26,010 nt of DNA. Origin: Bacteroidales bacterium UBA4866 (GTDB taxonomy: Bacteria; Bacteroidota; Bacteroidia; Bacteroidales; P3). Position numbers and translations under genes: made by a program. Under the pieces are notes generated by a model. That model had not been told where the DNA came from, searched no databases, and saw only the letters and a list, made by a program, of their open reading frames with translations. The DNA is taken from positions 1 through 26,010 of the forward strand of contig DHDW01000004.1 of the NCBI GenBank assembly GCA_002399565.1, given 5' to 3'. The first letter of the stretch is position 1; each line of letters starts with the position of its first letter. Shown piece by piece: positions 17,033-25,184 of the stretch.

Positions 17033-17527
17033 ATGCCAAATATAAACATGAATTTCTCGAGAGATAACGCCCCAATTACAAGTGCAAGGTTTTGGGTGAA
17101 AGTTTTGGTAATGGCTCTTGCCATCTTTATAACTTGCTATTTATTTTCCATTGCTCAAGTTGATTCAATTAAAGATGCACTTTTAGCTGCAATAATAATT
17201 AGTTTATTAAACTCTTTCATTAAACCTGCTTTAATTTTAATTTCAATCCCCCTTATGGTTTTTTCAATGGGACTTTTTACTCTTGTTATTAACGCCATCA
17301 TCATACTACTAACAAGTTCATTCCTTTCAGGATTTGATGTTAATGGTTTTTGGGATGCAGTTTTGTTTAGCATAATTATTACTTTTCTTAGCTACCTTAT
17401 TGACCTTCCTATAAAAATTCATATGGCTAAGAAGAAATTTCAAGAAGAATTGAATAAAAGAAATGGCAATAACCAAGAGCCAAAAGACTTTACCGATTAC
17501 GAAGACGTAACTCCAAAAGATAATTAA
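17033..17527 (+). CDS. small four-TM membrane protein, phage holin family 4 / YvlD-like (PF04020)
   Basis: A 164-aa membrane protein with four hydrophobic segments at about residues 22-43, 48-62, 66-95 and 105-122, then a charged cytoplasmic tail rich in Lys, Glu and Asp. The spacing and the NSFIKPALILISIPL motif fit the PF04020 family (YvlD-like). The holin label is historical: the gene stands among housekeeping genes, no lysis or other phage genes are near, and a lysis function is not supported. An in-frame ATG at 17048 is an alternative start. It ends 7 nt before panC, so the two are probably co-transcribed. Confidence 0.75.
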   Translation: MPNINMNFSRDNAPITSARFWVKVLVMALAIFITCYLFSIAQVDSIKDALLAAIIISLLNSFIKPALILISIPLMVFSMGLFTLVINAIIILLTSSFLSGFDVNGFWDAVLFSIIITFLSYLIDLPIKIHMAKKKFQEELNKRNGNNQEPKDFTDYEDVTPKDN

Positions 17528-17534
17528 TTAGAAT

Positions 17535-18374
17535 ATGAAGATTATAAATCAGATTCAAGACCTAACAAATTATATTCAAGACCTTAAACTATCTAACAAA
17601 ACCATTGGCTTAGTCCCTACAATGGGAGCATTACACAAAGGACATATGTCTCTCATTGGCAAAGCAAGACAAGAGAATGATATTGTCGTTTGTAGTGTTT
17701 TTGTTAATCCAATCCAGTTCAACAACAAAGAAGACTTAGAAAAATACCCTCGCAATGTGGAGAAAGATGCTCAACTTTTGGAAGAAAATGGTTGTGATAT
17801 TATGTTTTCTCCTATTGCACAAGAAGTATACAAAGAAGAACCTACAGAACAGTTTTCTTTTGGAAGTTTGGAAGCAGTTATGGAAGGCAAACAAAGACCA
17901 GGTCATTTTAATGGAGTTGCAATCATTGTTAGTCGTTTGTTTAATTGGGTTAGTCCAAATAGAGCTTACTTTGGAGAAAAAGACTTTCAGCAATTAGCAA
18001 TTATTAAGAATATGATTAGTCAACTTGGCTCTAAAGTAGAAATTGTTCCTTGCCCAATTATTAGAGAAAATGATGGTCTTGCCATGAGTTCAAGAAATTC
18101 TCGTTTAAGTCAAAAGGCAAGAGAAATAGCTCCAAAGATTCATCTTATTTTACAAAAAAGTTCTACCATGAAAGACAATTTGTCTTTTTCTCAAATCAAA
18201 ACCTTTGTTGTTAATGAATTTAAACTAATTAAAGATTTTGAATTGGAGTATTTTGAAATTGTTGATGACACCACCCTTCAACCGATAAGCAAAAAAGGAG
18301 ATAATGGAGTTGTTGGCTGTATTGCCGTTTGGTTAGATGGAGTAAGACTAATTGACGTTCAAAGATACTACTAA
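17535..18374 (+). CDS. panC: pantothenate synthetase (pantoate-beta-alanine ligase)
   Basis: Cytoplasmic enzyme that joins pantoate and beta-alanine using ATP to make pantothenate for coenzyme A. It shows the nucleotide-binding motif VPTMGALHKGH with H34 and H37, FVNPIQFNNKEDLEKYPR (56-73), the pantoate site region FGEKDFQQLAII (146-157) and MSSRNSRLS (184-192). At 279 aa it is of normal length and appears intact. No panB or panD is adjacent. Confidence 0.97.
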   Translation: MKIINQIQDLTNYIQDLKLSNKTIGLVPTMGALHKGHMSLIGKARQENDIVVCSVFVNPIQFNNKEDLEKYPRNVEKDAQLLEENGCDIMFSPIAQEVYKEEPTEQFSFGSLEAVMEGKQRPGHFNGVAIIVSRLFNWVSPNRAYFGEKDFQQLAIIKNMISQLGSKVEIVPCPIIRENDGLAMSSRNSRLSQKAREIAPKIHLILQKSSTMKDNLSFSQIKTFVVNEFKLIKDFELEYFEIVDDTTLQPISKKGDNGVVGCIAVWLDGVRLIDVQRYY

Positions 18375-18502
18375 TACTTAAAGCCTAACTCTAAAACTAC
18401 CTCCATATCATTTATTTTACCGAACTTTGCAAACTTATAATTAGTCTTTCTTGCAAAGACAATGCAATTTAATTTGAATTAAAAAAAAGTAATATAATCA
18501 CT

Positions 18503-20200
18503 ATGAAACAATTGATTGAATGCGTTCCTAATATTAGTGAAGGACGTAACCAAAATATCATCAAACAAGTTGTTGATGAAATAGAAAAAGTTGAAGGCGT
18601 TAAATTATTAGACGTTGATCCAGGTGCTACAACAAACCGTACTGTAATTACTTTTGTTGGGGAACCAAAACAAGTTTGTGAAGCTGCTTTTAGAGTTATA
18701 AAGAAAGCAAGTGAACTTATTGATATGCGTTCTCATCATGGAGACCATCCTCGTTTTGGAGCAACTGATGTTTGTCCTTTAATCCCAGTTGCAAACATAA
18801 CAATGGAAGAAGTTGTTAAGTATGCAAGAGAATTAGGAGAAAGAGTTGGGAAAGAATTAGGCATTCCTATATATTGTTATGAAGATGCTTGTTTTGAACC
18901 AAAAAGAAGAAATCTTGCTTCTTGTCGTCAAGGTGAATATGAAGGATTAAAAGAAAGAATGGAAACTGCTGATTGGAAGCCTTGCTTTGGACCAAATAAA
19001 TGGGATGATAAAGTAGCTACAACTGGAGCAACTGCAATTTCTGCAAGAGATTTCCTAATTGCTGTTAACTACAACCTAAACACAACATCTGTTCGTAGAG
19101 CTAATGCAATTGCTTTTGATGTTAGAGAAAAGGGACGTCCTGCAAGAGAAGGCGGAAAGGTTAACGGAAAACCATTAAAAGACGAAAAAGGAAACCCAAT
19201 TATGATTCCTGGTTCTCTTCCTGGAACAAAAGCTATTGGTTGGTTTATTGAAGAATATGGCGTTGCTCAAGTTTCAATGAATATTACCAATATTGCTAAA
19301 ACTCCACTTCATATTTGTTTTGAAGAAGTTTGTAAAAAAGCAGGAGCAAGAGGAATTAGAGTTACTGGAGTTGAAATTGTTGGATTGGTTCCTAAGAAAA
19401 CATTGATTGAAGCTGGACAATATTATCTTGCAAAACAACAACGTTCTTTGGGAGTTGATGAAAAAGAACTAATCAAAATAGCAATCAAATCAATGGGATT
19501 AGATGATTTAAAACCATTTGTTCCAGAAGAAAAAATAATTGAATACTTGATTGAGGACAAGACAAAGAAGAAATTAGTTGATATGACCTGCGTTGGATTT
19601 GCTAATGAAACAGCATCTGAAAGTCCTGCCCCTGGTGGTGGCTCTATTTCTGCTTATATTGGCTCTCTTGGTGCAGCACTTGCAACAATGGTAGCTAACC
19701 TTTCTTCTCATAAGGCAGGTTGGGACGAAAGATGGGAAGAGTTTTCTATTATTGCACAAAAAGGTCAAGCTTTAAAAGACGAGCTTCTTTATCTTGTTGA
19801 CGAAGACACCAATTCATTTAACCTTATTATGGAAGCTTTTGGATTGCCAAAGAAAACCGATTCTGAAAAAGCAGAGAGAGCAAAAGCAATTCAAGATGCA
19901 ACAAAATACGCAATTGAAATTCCTTACCGTACTCTTTGCAAGTCATTTGAAGTATTTGAAATATGCAAAGCAATGGTTGAAATAGGAAATCCTAATTCTG
20001 TTACAGATGCTGCAGTTGGTATTTTATGTGCAAGAGCAGCTTGTTATGGAGCCTTTATGAATATGAAGATTAATGCTTCTTCTTTGAATGACAAAGAATT
20101 TGTTAATGACATAATTGCAAAAGGACAAGCTTTAATTGACAAAGCTGATGCCATTGAAAAAGAATATACAGCTAAGGTTTTAAAACAAATAAGCGAATAA
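18503..20200 (+). CDS. ftcD: bifunctional glutamate formimidoyltransferase / formimidoyltetrahydrofolate cyclodeaminase
   Basis: Folate-linked enzyme of histidine breakdown. The first half transfers the formimino group from formiminoglutamate to tetrahydrofolate; the second half releases ammonia to give methenyl-tetrahydrofolate. The transferase spans about residues 1-330, begins LIECVPNISEGRN and contains HHGDHPR, whose H82 matches the catalytic histidine of the mammalian enzyme. The cyclodeaminase spans about 355-565 and opens with ETASESPAPGGGS (369-381). The 565-aa fusion is the arrangement of animals and many Bacteroidota. No other hut genes are in the window. The leader (18375-18502) is AT-rich with no clear promoter match. 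Confidence 0.94.
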   Translation: MKQLIECVPNISEGRNQNIIKQVVDEIEKVEGVKLLDVDPGATTNRTVITFVGEPKQVCEAAFRVIKKASELIDMRSHHGDHPRFGATDVCPLIPVANITMEEVVKYARELGERVGKELGIPIYCYEDACFEPKRRNLASCRQGEYEGLKERMETADWKPCFGPNKWDDKVATTGATAISARDFLIAVNYNLNTTSVRRANAIAFDVREKGRPAREGGKVNGKPLKDEKGNPIMIPGSLPGTKAIGWFIEEYGVAQVSMNITNIAKTPLHICFEEVCKKAGARGIRVTGVEIVGLVPKKTLIEAGQYYLAKQQRSLGVDEKELIKIAIKSMGLDDLKPFVPEEKIIEYLIEDKTKKKLVDMTCVGFANETASESPAPGGGSISAYIGSLGAALATMVANLSSHKAGWDERWEEFSIIAQKGQALKDELLYLVDEDTNSFNLIMEAFGLPKKTDSEKAERAKAIQDATKYAIEIPYRTLCKSFEVFEICKAMVEIGNPNSVTDAAVGILCARAACYGAFMNMKINASSLNDKEFVNDIIAKGQALIDKADAIEKEYTAKVLKQISE

Positions 20201-20201
20201 G

Positions 20202-20582
20202 TTGTACAGAGAATTTTTATTAGTAGCCTTAGGAGGAGCAGTGGGTTCTGTTTCAAGATTTGGAATAGGAGAATTGTTATCAAACAAAACAAGCACTTCT
20301 TTTCCTTGGGCTACTTTATTTATAAATCTTTTGGGATGTTTTCTTATTGGACTAATCTTAGGACTCTCCCAAAAATATGAATTTGCCTCACACTACTCAA
20401 TACGTTCATTCTTTATAGTTGGACTCTGTGGAGGCTTTACCACCTTTTCAACCTTCTCATTTGAAACCTTACGCCTATTCCAAAACTCCCAAAATCTTCA
20501 AGCAATAGGCTATATTTTAGCAAGCATTTTAATTGGATTAGCCCTAACATTTCTTGGTTATAATCTTATGGCAAGAAGTTAA
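20202..20582 (+). CDS. crcB: fluoride ion channel CrcB/Fluc
   Basis: Small inner-membrane fluoride exporter that works as an inverted dimer. The 126-aa protein has four hydrophobic segments, the early GGAVGSVSRF motif, the conserved pore asparagine N42 in FINLLGC and the signature GGFTTFSTFSFE (77-88). The start is a TTG one base after the ftcD stop, with no ATG at a sensible place. Translation therefore probably depends on ribosomes finishing ftcD. There is no room for a fluoride riboswitch directly upstream. Confidence 0.92.
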   Translation: MYREFLLVALGGAVGSVSRFGIGELLSNKTSTSFPWATLFINLLGCFLIGLILGLSQKYEFASHYSIRSFFIVGLCGGFTTFSTFSFETLRLFQNSQNLQAIGYILASILIGLALTFLGYNLMARS

Positions 20583-20760
20583 AAAACATAAGCAATTAAA
20601 GAGGTAACCCATTAATTTCCATTGCAAATCAACCAATCAATTCTTTTCTTTAAAGCCTAAAAATTGTTATTATGATACTCCATATCATAAATTATTCGTT
20701 TCTTTGTAAAATATTTTAGATAGTCAAGTACTACTAAATTTTGTATGAACCAAAATTAGT
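20583..20760. other. non-coding gap before the acyl-CoA ligase
   Basis: No gene is visible. It contains an 8-bp perfect inverted repeat, TTATGATA / TATCATAA (20670-20677 and 20683-20690, 5-nt loop), which may be an operator for the ligase gene. I see no full match to the -7 consensus; AAATTTTG before 20743 is one base off. Confidence 0.4.
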
Positions 20761-20763
20761 TTG

Positions 20764-22368
20764 ATGTTAAATTCAAAAACACTGCATGAGGTTTTAGAAT
20801 ATAGTGTAAAGACCTTTGCAAACAATCCTTTAATGGCTTTTGTAGGTGAAAAGCCAATAACATTTTCAGAATTCTCTCAGAAAGTTCTCCAAGTTCAAGA
20901 TATATTAGTTCAAAGAGGTATAGGATACCAAGACAAGGTAGTTATTCTTAGTCAAAACTCTCCTTCTTGGGCAATTACCTATTTTGCTATTGTTGATATG
21001 GGAGCTGTTGTTGTACCTTTACTTTCTGATTTTACTAAAGAAGAAATCACTAACTGCATTAACCATTCTGATGCTAAGATGGTTTTTGTTTCTCAAAGGC
21101 TGAGCGAAAAGACTGAAAAAGAAGCTTATCAATATGTTGAGACAATAATAAATCTTGATAATTTTGAGATTATTGACCAAAAAGAAACAAAATCAATTGG
21201 CAAAAAAACAATACCTCAACCTCAAGACTTGGCAGAAATCATTTACACCTCTGGAACAAGTGGTTTTAGTAAGGGAGTTATGCTAACGCATGGCAATTTA
21301 GCCTCACAATTAGTTCAAATACATTATATCTGGCCAATATCCGAAAAAGACGTTTACCTTTCCGTACTCCCTCTTTCTCACACATTCGAAAACTCTCTTG
21401 GGCTTTTGACTGTAGTTATGAAAGGTGCTTCAATGTACTTCCATAACAAACTTCCTATTTCCACAACCTTTATGGAAAGCGTTAAGATAGTACGCCCAAC
21501 AACCATACTAACCGTTCCTTTGTTTATTGAAAAAGCATATAGAAACGTTATTAAACCTGAATTGGAGAAAACAGTGCTTAGAAGAATACTTCTAACAAGC
21601 CATCTTTTCAAAAGAATAATGTATCGAAAGGCTGCAAAGAAACTCTATAAGGTTTTTGGAGGAAGACTAACTTTTTTCGGAATTGGAGGAGCAAAACTTG
21701 ATGGCGAAACAGAATTATTCTTACGTTTAGGTAAACATTTCCCTTACGCAATTGGATATGGACTTACCGAAACAGCCCCATTGATTATTGGAGCAAATCC
21801 TCATCAAGTTTCTTGGCAAACAACAGGCTTTCCTGTTAAGGATGTTCAAGTAAAATTGGTTGATATTAACCCAGAAACCAACGAAGGAGAACTTTGGGTT
21901 AAAGCACCTAACGTTATGAAAGGCTATTACAAAAACCCAGAACTAACACAAACCGTTCTAACAGAAGATGGTTGGTTTAAAACTGGAGACTTGGTAACAG
22001 AAAAGAAAGGACGCTACGAAATTAAGGGAAGAATTAAAAATGTTATTGTTGGAGCAACAGGAGAAAACATATATCCAGAAGAAATTGAAATGGTTTTAAA
22101 TCAGCATAAATTAGTTTTGGAAAGTGTTGTTATTGAAAGAAAAGGAAAGCTTGTTGCAATGGTTCAATTTAATCCAGAAGAATTGGAAAAAAGACTTGCC
22201 ATATACAAGGAAGACGCAGCAAAAGCATTGGATTATATCAAGAAAGACCTTCTTAAAGCAGCAAATGAAAGACTAAATCGTTTTTCAAAGCTATCCCTAA
22301 TTATTGAAACCAAAGCAGAGTTTGAAAAAACCGCAACCCTAAAGATTAAAAGATACCTTTATAAATAA
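20764..22368 (+). CDS. AMP-forming long-chain acyl-CoA ligase family protein
   Basis: Member of the ANL adenylate-forming superfamily, probably activating a fatty acid to its acyl-CoA via an acyl-AMP. Visible core motifs are the P-loop YTSGTSGFSKG (161-171), LPLSHTFE (202-209), YGLTETAP (332-339), GWFKTGDL (403-410) and the hinge segment GRIKNVIVGATGENIYPEEI (422-441). The last block, TATLKIKRYLYK, carries the A10 lysine. At 534 aa it is shorter than classic long-chain ligases (about 600 aa), so another carboxylate substrate is possible. The start is an ATG directly after an in-frame TTG. Its terminator has been split by an insertion sequence. Confidence 0.88.
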   Translation: MLNSKTLHEVLEYSVKTFANNPLMAFVGEKPITFSEFSQKVLQVQDILVQRGIGYQDKVVILSQNSPSWAITYFAIVDMGAVVVPLLSDFTKEEITNCINHSDAKMVFVSQRLSEKTEKEAYQYVETIINLDNFEIIDQKETKSIGKKTIPQPQDLAEIIYTSGTSGFSKGVMLTHGNLASQLVQIHYIWPISEKDVYLSVLPLSHTFENSLGLLTVVMKGASMYFHNKLPISTTFMESVKIVRPTTILTVPLFIEKAYRNVIKPELEKTVLRRILLTSHLFKRIMYRKAAKKLYKVFGGRLTFFGIGGAKLDGETELFLRLGKHFPYAIGYGLTETAPLIIGANPHQVSWQTTGFPVKDVQVKLVDINPETNEGELWVKAPNVMKGYYKNPELTQTVLTEDGWFKTGDLVTEKKGRYEIKGRIKNVIVGATGENIYPEEIEMVLNQHKLVLESVVIERKGKLVAMVQFNPEELEKRLAIYKEDAAKALDYIKKDLLKAANERLNRFSKLSLIIETKAEFEKTATLKIKRYLYK

Positions 22369-22401
22369 GACTTTAGATTAAAAAGTACCACAATCTAAGT
22401 C
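22369..22401 (+). repeat. imperfect inverted repeat after the ligase gene
   Basis: The arms 22369-22379 and 22392-22401 pair over 10 bp with one bulged base and a 12-nt loop. No T-run follows. It may stabilise the 3' end of the ligase mRNA, upstream of the split terminator. Confidence 0.35.
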
Positions 22402-22411
22402 CAAATAAACC

Positions 22412-22425
22412 AAAAACGAAGAAGC
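22412..22425 (+). terminator. left arm of a terminator split by the IS element
   Basis: AAAAACGAAGA (22412-22422) plus GC (22424-22425) is the left arm of a hairpin. Its right arm lies 1.36 kb away at 23789-23802, on the other side of the insertion sequence. If the element and one target copy are removed, the arms give 11 bp, one mismatch and 2 bp around an 8-nt loop (CTTAATCA), followed by a T-run. Confidence 0.75.
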
Positions 22426-22427
22426 CT
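22420..22427. repeat. target-site duplication, left copy
   Basis: AGAAGCCT directly abuts the left end of the IS256-family element and is repeated exactly at 23775-23782. Eight bases is the usual target duplication length for this family. Confidence 0.85.
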
Positions 22428-22477
22428 GACACTGTATAAAATTTTGTGTAAATGGAGAAGTAAGGAGCAAAAAAGTT

Positions 22478-22506
22478 TTGTACTTATTTATTTATTATTA
22501 ATTTTG
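22478..22506 (+). promoter_or_regulatory. transposase promoter inside the IS
   Basis: TTG at 22478-22480, an 18-nt spacer and TAATTTTG at 22499-22506 fit the Bacteroidota consensus. The -7 element ends 13 nt before the transposase ATG, so the leader is very short. Confidence 0.55.
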
Positions 22507-22519
22507 ACGACAAAAGATT

Positions 22520-23728
22520 ATGTCAGTAGTACCAAAAGATTTATTGAGTAAAGAATTTTTATCTCAATTCAAGACAGAGAGTGATGTAAGTAGCTTTTTA
22601 AAGGAATTACACACACAAGTATTAGAACAAATGCTTGAGGGCGAATTGGACTCTCATTTAGGTTATGATAAACATGAACCATCAGGCAACAATAGTGGTA
22701 ACTCCCGCAATGGTAGTTATAAGAAGAAAATCCAAACAGAGCATGGAGAGAGTATAATTACTGTCCCCAGAGACCGTATAGGAGAATTTGAACCAATAAT
22801 AGTTCCTAAATACCAAAGCAGAGGATTAAGTATAGAAAAACTAGTTATTTCTTTATATGCTAAAGGTATGAGTGTTTCTGATATTGAAGCAGAGATGAGA
22901 GAGATATATGATATTAGTCTATCATCTTCCTCTATATCCATAATAACTAATAAAGTCAATCAAGCAGCAATAGAGTGGCAAAATCGCCCTTTGGACAGCC
23001 AATATCTAATAGTATGGATGGATGGAATAGTATTCAAGGTCAGAGATAATGGTAGGGTTGTAAACAAAACAGTTTATCTGTGCATCGGATTGAATAAATT
23101 AGGTTACAAAGAAGTATTAGGGATGTGGGTTGGAGCAAGTGAAAGCAGTAGCTTTTGGATGAGTGTATTGACAGATTTACAAGCAAGAGGAGTAGAAGAT
23201 ATATTAATCACTTGCACAGATAATTTAAATGGATTTACAGATACTATACGATCCGTATTTCCTAATTCAACCACTCAAATATGCGTGGTTCACCAAATAA
23301 GAAATAGCAATAGATACGTAGTTTGTAAGGATAGGAAAGAGTTTGCAACAGATATGAAGAATATATATAATGCAGTAAATAAAGATATGGCAGCTTTAGA
23401 ACTTGATAAATTTGCAGATAAATGGGGATCTAAATATTCTTATGCTATACGTTCTTGGAGAAATAACTGGGAGGATCTAACTTCTTACTTTGAATTTCCT
23501 TTAGAAATTAGAAAGATAATATATACCACAAATGTAATTGAAAATATGAATGGTAAGATTAGAAAATACACAAAAAACAAGCTGTCTTTTCCTAATGATG
23601 ATGCTGTTAAGAAGACTGTATATCTTGCCCTTATGGAAATACAGAAGAAATGGAATAATCCAATAAATAATTGGGGTATTGTGGTAAACCAGTTTTTATG
23701 TATCTTTGATGGCAGATTGAAACTATAA
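22520..23728 (+). CDS. IS256-family transposase
   Basis: Mutator-type (Transposase_mut) DDE transposase of 402 aa, the normal length for the family. The N-terminal part has the EQMLEGELDSHLGYDKHE motif, then a GNSRNG segment. The catalytic triad is D168 (WMDGI), D234 (TCTDNLNGF) and E341 (NVIENMNGKIRK). The family Cys-His pair is present as C255 and H258 (ICVVHQIRNS). The second Asp lies in DNLNGF where many members have DGLKGF, a mild variation. No frameshift or stop interrupts it, so it is probably active. Confidence 0.95.
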   Translation: MSVVPKDLLSKEFLSQFKTESDVSSFLKELHTQVLEQMLEGELDSHLGYDKHEPSGNNSGNSRNGSYKKKIQTEHGESIITVPRDRIGEFEPIIVPKYQSRGLSIEKLVISLYAKGMSVSDIEAEMREIYDISLSSSSISIITNKVNQAAIEWQNRPLDSQYLIVWMDGIVFKVRDNGRVVNKTVYLCIGLNKLGYKEVLGMWVGASESSSFWMSVLTDLQARGVEDILITCTDNLNGFTDTIRSVFPNSTTQICVVHQIRNSNRYVVCKDRKEFATDMKNIYNAVNKDMAALELDKFADKWGSKYSYAIRSWRNNWEDLTSYFEFPLEIRKIIYTTNVIENMNGKIRKYTKNKLSFPNDDAVKKTVYLALMEIQKKWNNPINNWGIVVNQFLCIFDGRLKL

Positions 23729-23774
23729 GTATTGTTCTTTACTTTTCCATTTACACAAAATAATGTACAGTCCC

Positions 23775-23782
23775 AGAAGCCT
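23775..23782. repeat. target-site duplication, right copy
   Basis: AGAAGCCT abuts the right end of the IS and is identical to the left copy at 22420-22427. Confidence 0.85.
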
Positions 23783-23788
23783 TAATCA

Positions 23789-23804
23789 GCCTCTTCGTTT
23801 TTTT
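23789..23804 (+). terminator. right arm and T-run of the split terminator
   Basis: GC, one mismatch and TCTTCGTTTTT (23792-23802) complement the arm at 22412-22425. A seven-T run (23798-23804) follows, and TTTT comes again after one G. On its own this half has no long partner, so termination here should be weak. Confidence 0.75.
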
Positions 23805-24249
23805 GTTTTAAACAAGGTCAAAAAAAAACATATACCTTATTTAGGAGAAAAAAGAAGAAGAGTTTATCTACTAAAACGAAGATTTAATCTCACTAAACCC
23901 TATATAAAACTAATTAAACTTGACTTTTATCTCCAATTCATGCGATGATGAACTCAGAATCATGGCATGATTCCTACATCAAAGTCAATTAAAAAAAGTT
24001 CTATGTCTGATTAATTTACTTTTAAACCTTATTTACAGAGATTTATATCCTCTGTTTTATACAAAGAATAAGTTAATTTTTTAATCGAATTTATTCAAAT
24101 TTTCACCCTTATTTTTAAAGAATTTCAAGCACTCTTTTTTAGTTTGAAAACATCCTTTTTTTGCTTGATTAGAGTAAGAAATATTTAATCAACTTAGCTT
24201 ATAATTCACTTTACTGATTAGAAATAGATTAAAATATTAATATTTATAT
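23805..24249. other. non-coding AT-rich stretch with small inverted repeats
   Basis: No convincing gene is present; the only ORF here (to 23948) starts inside the IS and has low-complexity Lys/Arg/Leu content. Two small structures are visible. A 17-bp palindrome has arms GAATCATG / CATGATTC around one central G (23957-23973). A hairpin pairs ACAGAG (24035-24040) with CTCTGT (24050-24055) before a TTTTAT tail and could be a weak terminator. Confidence 0.5.
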
Positions 24250-24257
24250 TACTTTTG
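24250..24257 (+). promoter_or_regulatory. probable promoter of the YD-repeat gene pair (-7 element)
   Basis: TACTTTTG matches the Bacteroidota -7 consensus and lies 48 nt before the ATG at 24306. No TTG is at the -33 distance. Confidence 0.4.
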
Positions 24258-24305
24258 CCTTACTCAAGAATAGGAAAAAGTTTATTAGAATTTAATTTAG
24301 AAATA

Positions 24306-25184
24306 ATGCAAAGAAAAATATTACTAATTATCAGCATCTTTGTCTTTATAACCTTTAGCCAAACGACCAATGCACAAAGCAAGAAGAAGTCTGATGCTGA
24401 GAGTGAGGGATTAAGGGGAAAGGTTAAGAGTGTGAAGGGAAAATATTATGAAGAAACAAGAATTTTCTTTGGATTGGTTCCTATTAAAAAAGAATATATG
24501 GATAAATACAAAGAGTATAACAGAGATGGGAATATTATATATGAAGAAATGCCAAGTTATCATGGAGGGGATTATAGAGAAAGGGATTTTTACAAATACA
24601 ATGAAAGAGGAGATTGTGTAGAAAGTATAGATTCAAATTATGAGAATTGTAATATATATACTTATCCATGTCGATATGAGTATATTTACGATAAACAAGG
24701 GAATATTAGTGAGAAGAAATGGTATAGTTATAATAAATTGAACTATAATTATTACTATAAATATGATGATAAAGGTAATTGTATTGAAGAGTTGAGTAAA
24801 GGGATAAAAGATTCTACTTTTTGGAAGGACATTTATATTAGGGATACTAATGGACGAATGATTGTATGGGAAAGATATGATAGGCTTGGTGATTTTGATT
24901 CAAAATTAGTTTATACACTTGATGAATATGGAAATAGAATTAAAGAAGAGTATTATAATAAAGAAGGAATGAAAGAAAATGAAACTATATATTTTTATAA
25001 TTATGAACATGATATAATAATCGAAATATATTACAATGTAAAACCTAAACGCACCTATTCTTATTCTAAAATATATTCATACCAATATGATGATAATTTT
25101 AATTGGATAAAGAGAATAGAATATAATGAAGATATGAGCGTAAAGTATATCTCCAAACGCAAAATAGAGTATTATGATGAATAG
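24306..25184 (+). CDS. secreted protein with RHS/YD-like repeats, copy 1
   Basis: A 292-aa protein with an N-terminal signal peptide (MQRKILLIISIFVFITFSQ, cleavage near NAQS). The rest is tyrosine-rich short strands of the type YxYDxxGNxxE: FYKYNERGDCVE, YEYIYDKQGNISE, YKYDDKGNCIEE, YTLDEYGNRIKE and YQYDDNFNWIKR. This pattern resembles MORN-like or RHS/YD repeats and should form an extended beta structure. It lacks the RHS core and toxin tip of RHS effectors and is far too short for one. I chose the ATG at 24306; an upstream TTG overlaps the promoter element. Function is unknown. It overlaps the next gene. Confidence 0.75.
   Translation: MQRKILLIISIFVFITFSQTTNAQSKKKSDAESEGLRGKVKSVKGKYYEETRIFFGLVPIKKEYMDKYKEYNRDGNIIYEEMPSYHGGDYRERDFYKYNERGDCVESIDSNYENCNIYTYPCRYEYIYDKQGNISEKKWYSYNKLNYNYYYKYDDKGNCIEELSKGIKDSTFWKDIYIRDTNGRMIVWERYDRLGDFDSKLVYTLDEYGNRIKEEYYNKEGMKENETIYFYNYEHDIIIEIYYNVKPKRTYSYSKIYSYQYDDNFNWIKRIEYNEDMSVKYISKRKIEYYDE

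Larger units (their letters stand above)
22428..23774 (+). mobile_element. complete IS256-family insertion sequence (1347 bp)
   Basis: The ends form imperfect terminal inverted repeats of about 43 bp (22428-22470 and 23732-23774). Both share the 16-base core ATTTTGTGTAAATGGA and the outer ACTGTA. An exact 8-bp direct repeat flanks the element. One intact transposase gene lies inside, preceded by its own promoter. All parts needed for movement are present, and the exact duplication suggests a fairly recent insertion. Confidence 0.93.

Noticed and set aside
17033..17527. Prophage remnant, from the holin-family label
   Set aside because: Neighbours are panC and hydF, no phage genes are nearby, and PF04020 proteins are common chromosomal membrane proteins.
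20080..20202. Fluoride riboswitch for crcB
   Set aside because: The upstream bases are coding sequence of ftcD up to one base before crcB, and no riboswitch-like fold was seen.
23763..23948. 61-aa ORF spanning the right IS end
   Set aside because: It starts in the inverted repeat, crosses the target duplication and the split terminator, and has low-complexity basic content; it is a chance frame.
23805..24249. Structured non-coding RNA or retron-like element
   Set aside because: Only two short inverted repeats are visible, with no reverse transcriptase or conserved flanking structure.
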